From: an uncultured Clostridia bacterium
Lineage (GTDB): Bacteria; Bacillota; Clostridia; Oscillospirales; Ruminococcaceae
Assembly (NCBI GenBank): GCA_947176675.1
Contig: CAMWRN010000162.1
Location: 1-6,031 of the forward strand
DNA length: 6,031 nt
Direction of reading: 5' to 3'
The position numbers were made by a program, and so were the translations under genes. A model generated the notes under the pieces. That model did no database searches. It was not told the origin of the DNA and saw only the letters and a program-made list of their open reading frames with translations. Below, in pieces: positions 5,298 to 6,031 of this stretch. Position 1 is the first letter of the stretch. Each line of letters starts with the position of its first letter.

Positions 5298-6031
5298 TTA
5301 TTCCGTAAATTTGAAAGAAGCAAATACCTCTTCAAAATCGGACAAGGAGCTGTCATAGTTGTCCTTATCGGCAGTATAGGTGATAACGTACTGATTCACG
5401 CCGTTCAGAGTCATGTACTGAAGCATTTTCATAGCCGAACCCGACTGCTCCGCCTCTACTTCAATCTTAAGCCAGTTCTTTCCGCCGTGTTCAATAACCT
5501 CATCGCCCAGATATGTCATACCTGCTGCTGCGTACTGTTCCCCCATAAGTCCCGCAAACTGCGAGATATCGAAGTCGGAACCGAGGTCGCCTACCTCGTT
5601 GCATACAATGTTGAAGTTTGAACCTGAAAGGCTTGCATGGAAAAACATACCGTCATTCATGTTTTCAATATCTTCTGCGGAAACATCCAGACCCATATCC
5701 AGCTCAGCGGAATATTCGCTGATCAGCTTTATGTAATCAGAAGCATCAGTCCACTTTTCGGAGTCAACAGTCATTGTATAGCCGTTACCGCTATAAATGT
5801 CTCCTGCTGCAGAAGCATTTCCCTCGTCATTTTCCGTTTCCGCATCTGTTTCTGTTTCATTTTCCGTTTCTGTCTCTGTTTCCTCTGTCGTTTCCGCATT
5901 TGCTTCAGTTCCTGAATCTGCTTCCGTCATTTCCGCGGAAGTGGTCACATCGGGAACATCGTTTCCACCGTTTCCGTCCGTTTCTCCGTTTCCGCAGGCA
6001 GCCATTGAAGCCGCCGTAAGTACTGCAAGTA
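5298..6031 (-). CDS. Surface lipoprotein with acidic linker, 5' end outside window
   Basis: The reading frame is open to the right edge, so the start is missing. Upstream of the internal Met codon at 6005 the frame reads LAVLTAAS, then MAAC: the end of a type II signal peptide with lipobox M-A-A-C. The lipidated cysteine is encoded at 5996-5994. The mature protein would be anchored to the outer face of the membrane. Roughly 56 residues of linker follow, with about 20 Asp/Glu and no Lys/Arg, including an ETETETENETETD stretch. Then comes a folded domain of about 170 residues starting near YSGNGYTMTV and ending FEEVFASFKF. Its pattern (short strands, WLKIEVEAE, YVITYTA, closing SF.F) recalls the PsbP/DcrB-like alpha/beta fold of small bacterial lipoproteins, a weak resemblance only. 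Function is unknown. It is the first visible gene of the leftward GNAT-purD group. Confidence 0.85.
   Translation of the reverse strand, partial: LAVLTAASMAACGNGETDGNGGNDVPDVTTSAEMTEADSGTEANAETTEETETETENETETDAETENDEGNASAAGDIYSGNGYTMTVDSEKWTDASDYIKLISEYSAELDMGLDVSAEDIENMNDGMFFHASLSGSNFNIVCNEVGDLGSDFDISQFAGLMGEQYAAAGMTYLGDEVIEHGGKNWLKIEVEAEQSGSAMKMLQYMTLNGVNQYVITYTADKDNYDSSLSDFEEVFASFKFTE
5826..5894 (-). repeat. Degenerate GAAACN hexanucleotide repeat (Thr/Glu linker)
   Basis: The coding strand here is built of repeated GAAACN and GAAAAT units encoding Glu-Thr and Glu-Asn pairs in the lipoprotein linker. The repeats are imperfect but keep frame in units of six, so slippage would change linker length without breaking the gene. 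Acidic Thr/Glu linkers are common spacers holding lipoprotein domains away from the membrane. Confidence 0.6.

Noticed and set aside
5637..6019. Plus-strand frames rich in Phe/Cys/Arg opposite the lipoprotein linker
   Set aside because: They are the complement of the GAAACN repeat (CNGTTTC), which yields Phe-rich low-complexity protein by chance.

Overview
The window most resembles the chromosome of a Gram-positive anaerobe of the Clostridia, probably Ruminococcus-like. This rests on moderate base composition by eye, strong AGGA-type ribosome binding sites, a Firmicutes-style ABC/FtsX transporter pair and a lipoprotein with an acidic Thr/Glu linker. The taxonomic call is an impression from gene style, not a search result.

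Left half, plus strand (about 1-3390): a two-gene export operon. A sigma-A-type promoter (-10 TATAAT at 41-46) sits under three TTAAGG-like direct repeats spaced by one helical turn, the kind of site bound by OmpR/PhoB-family response regulators. It drives a MacB/LolD-type ATPase gene (106-864) and an FtsX-like permease gene (965-3316) with two transmembrane/extracytoplasmic halves. The two genes are separated by a 100-nt spacer that is almost entirely perfect inverted repeats. A hairpin at 3355-3387 ends the operon and has T-tracts on both strands, so it also serves the convergent operon.

Right half, minus strand (6031 down to 3419): three genes read leftward. First is a lipoprotein gene whose start lies beyond the right edge; its signal peptide end and lipobox are visible. 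Then come a RimJ/RimL-type GNAT acetyltransferase, 19 nt downstream, and purD (phosphoribosylamine-glycine ligase, de novo purine synthesis), 45-51 nt further on and preceded by a perfect 9-bp inverted repeat. Spacing and shared direction suggest one transcript, but no other purine gene is visible.

The ABC transporter and the purD group meet tail to tail and appear functionally unrelated. There is no clear evidence of an undescribed multi-gene system. The best candidates for a second look are the response-regulator-like operator and the structured spacer inside the transporter operon. No tRNA, rRNA, CRISPR array, transposase or plasmid/phage gene is visible, and no gene-free stretch exceeds about 105 bases.
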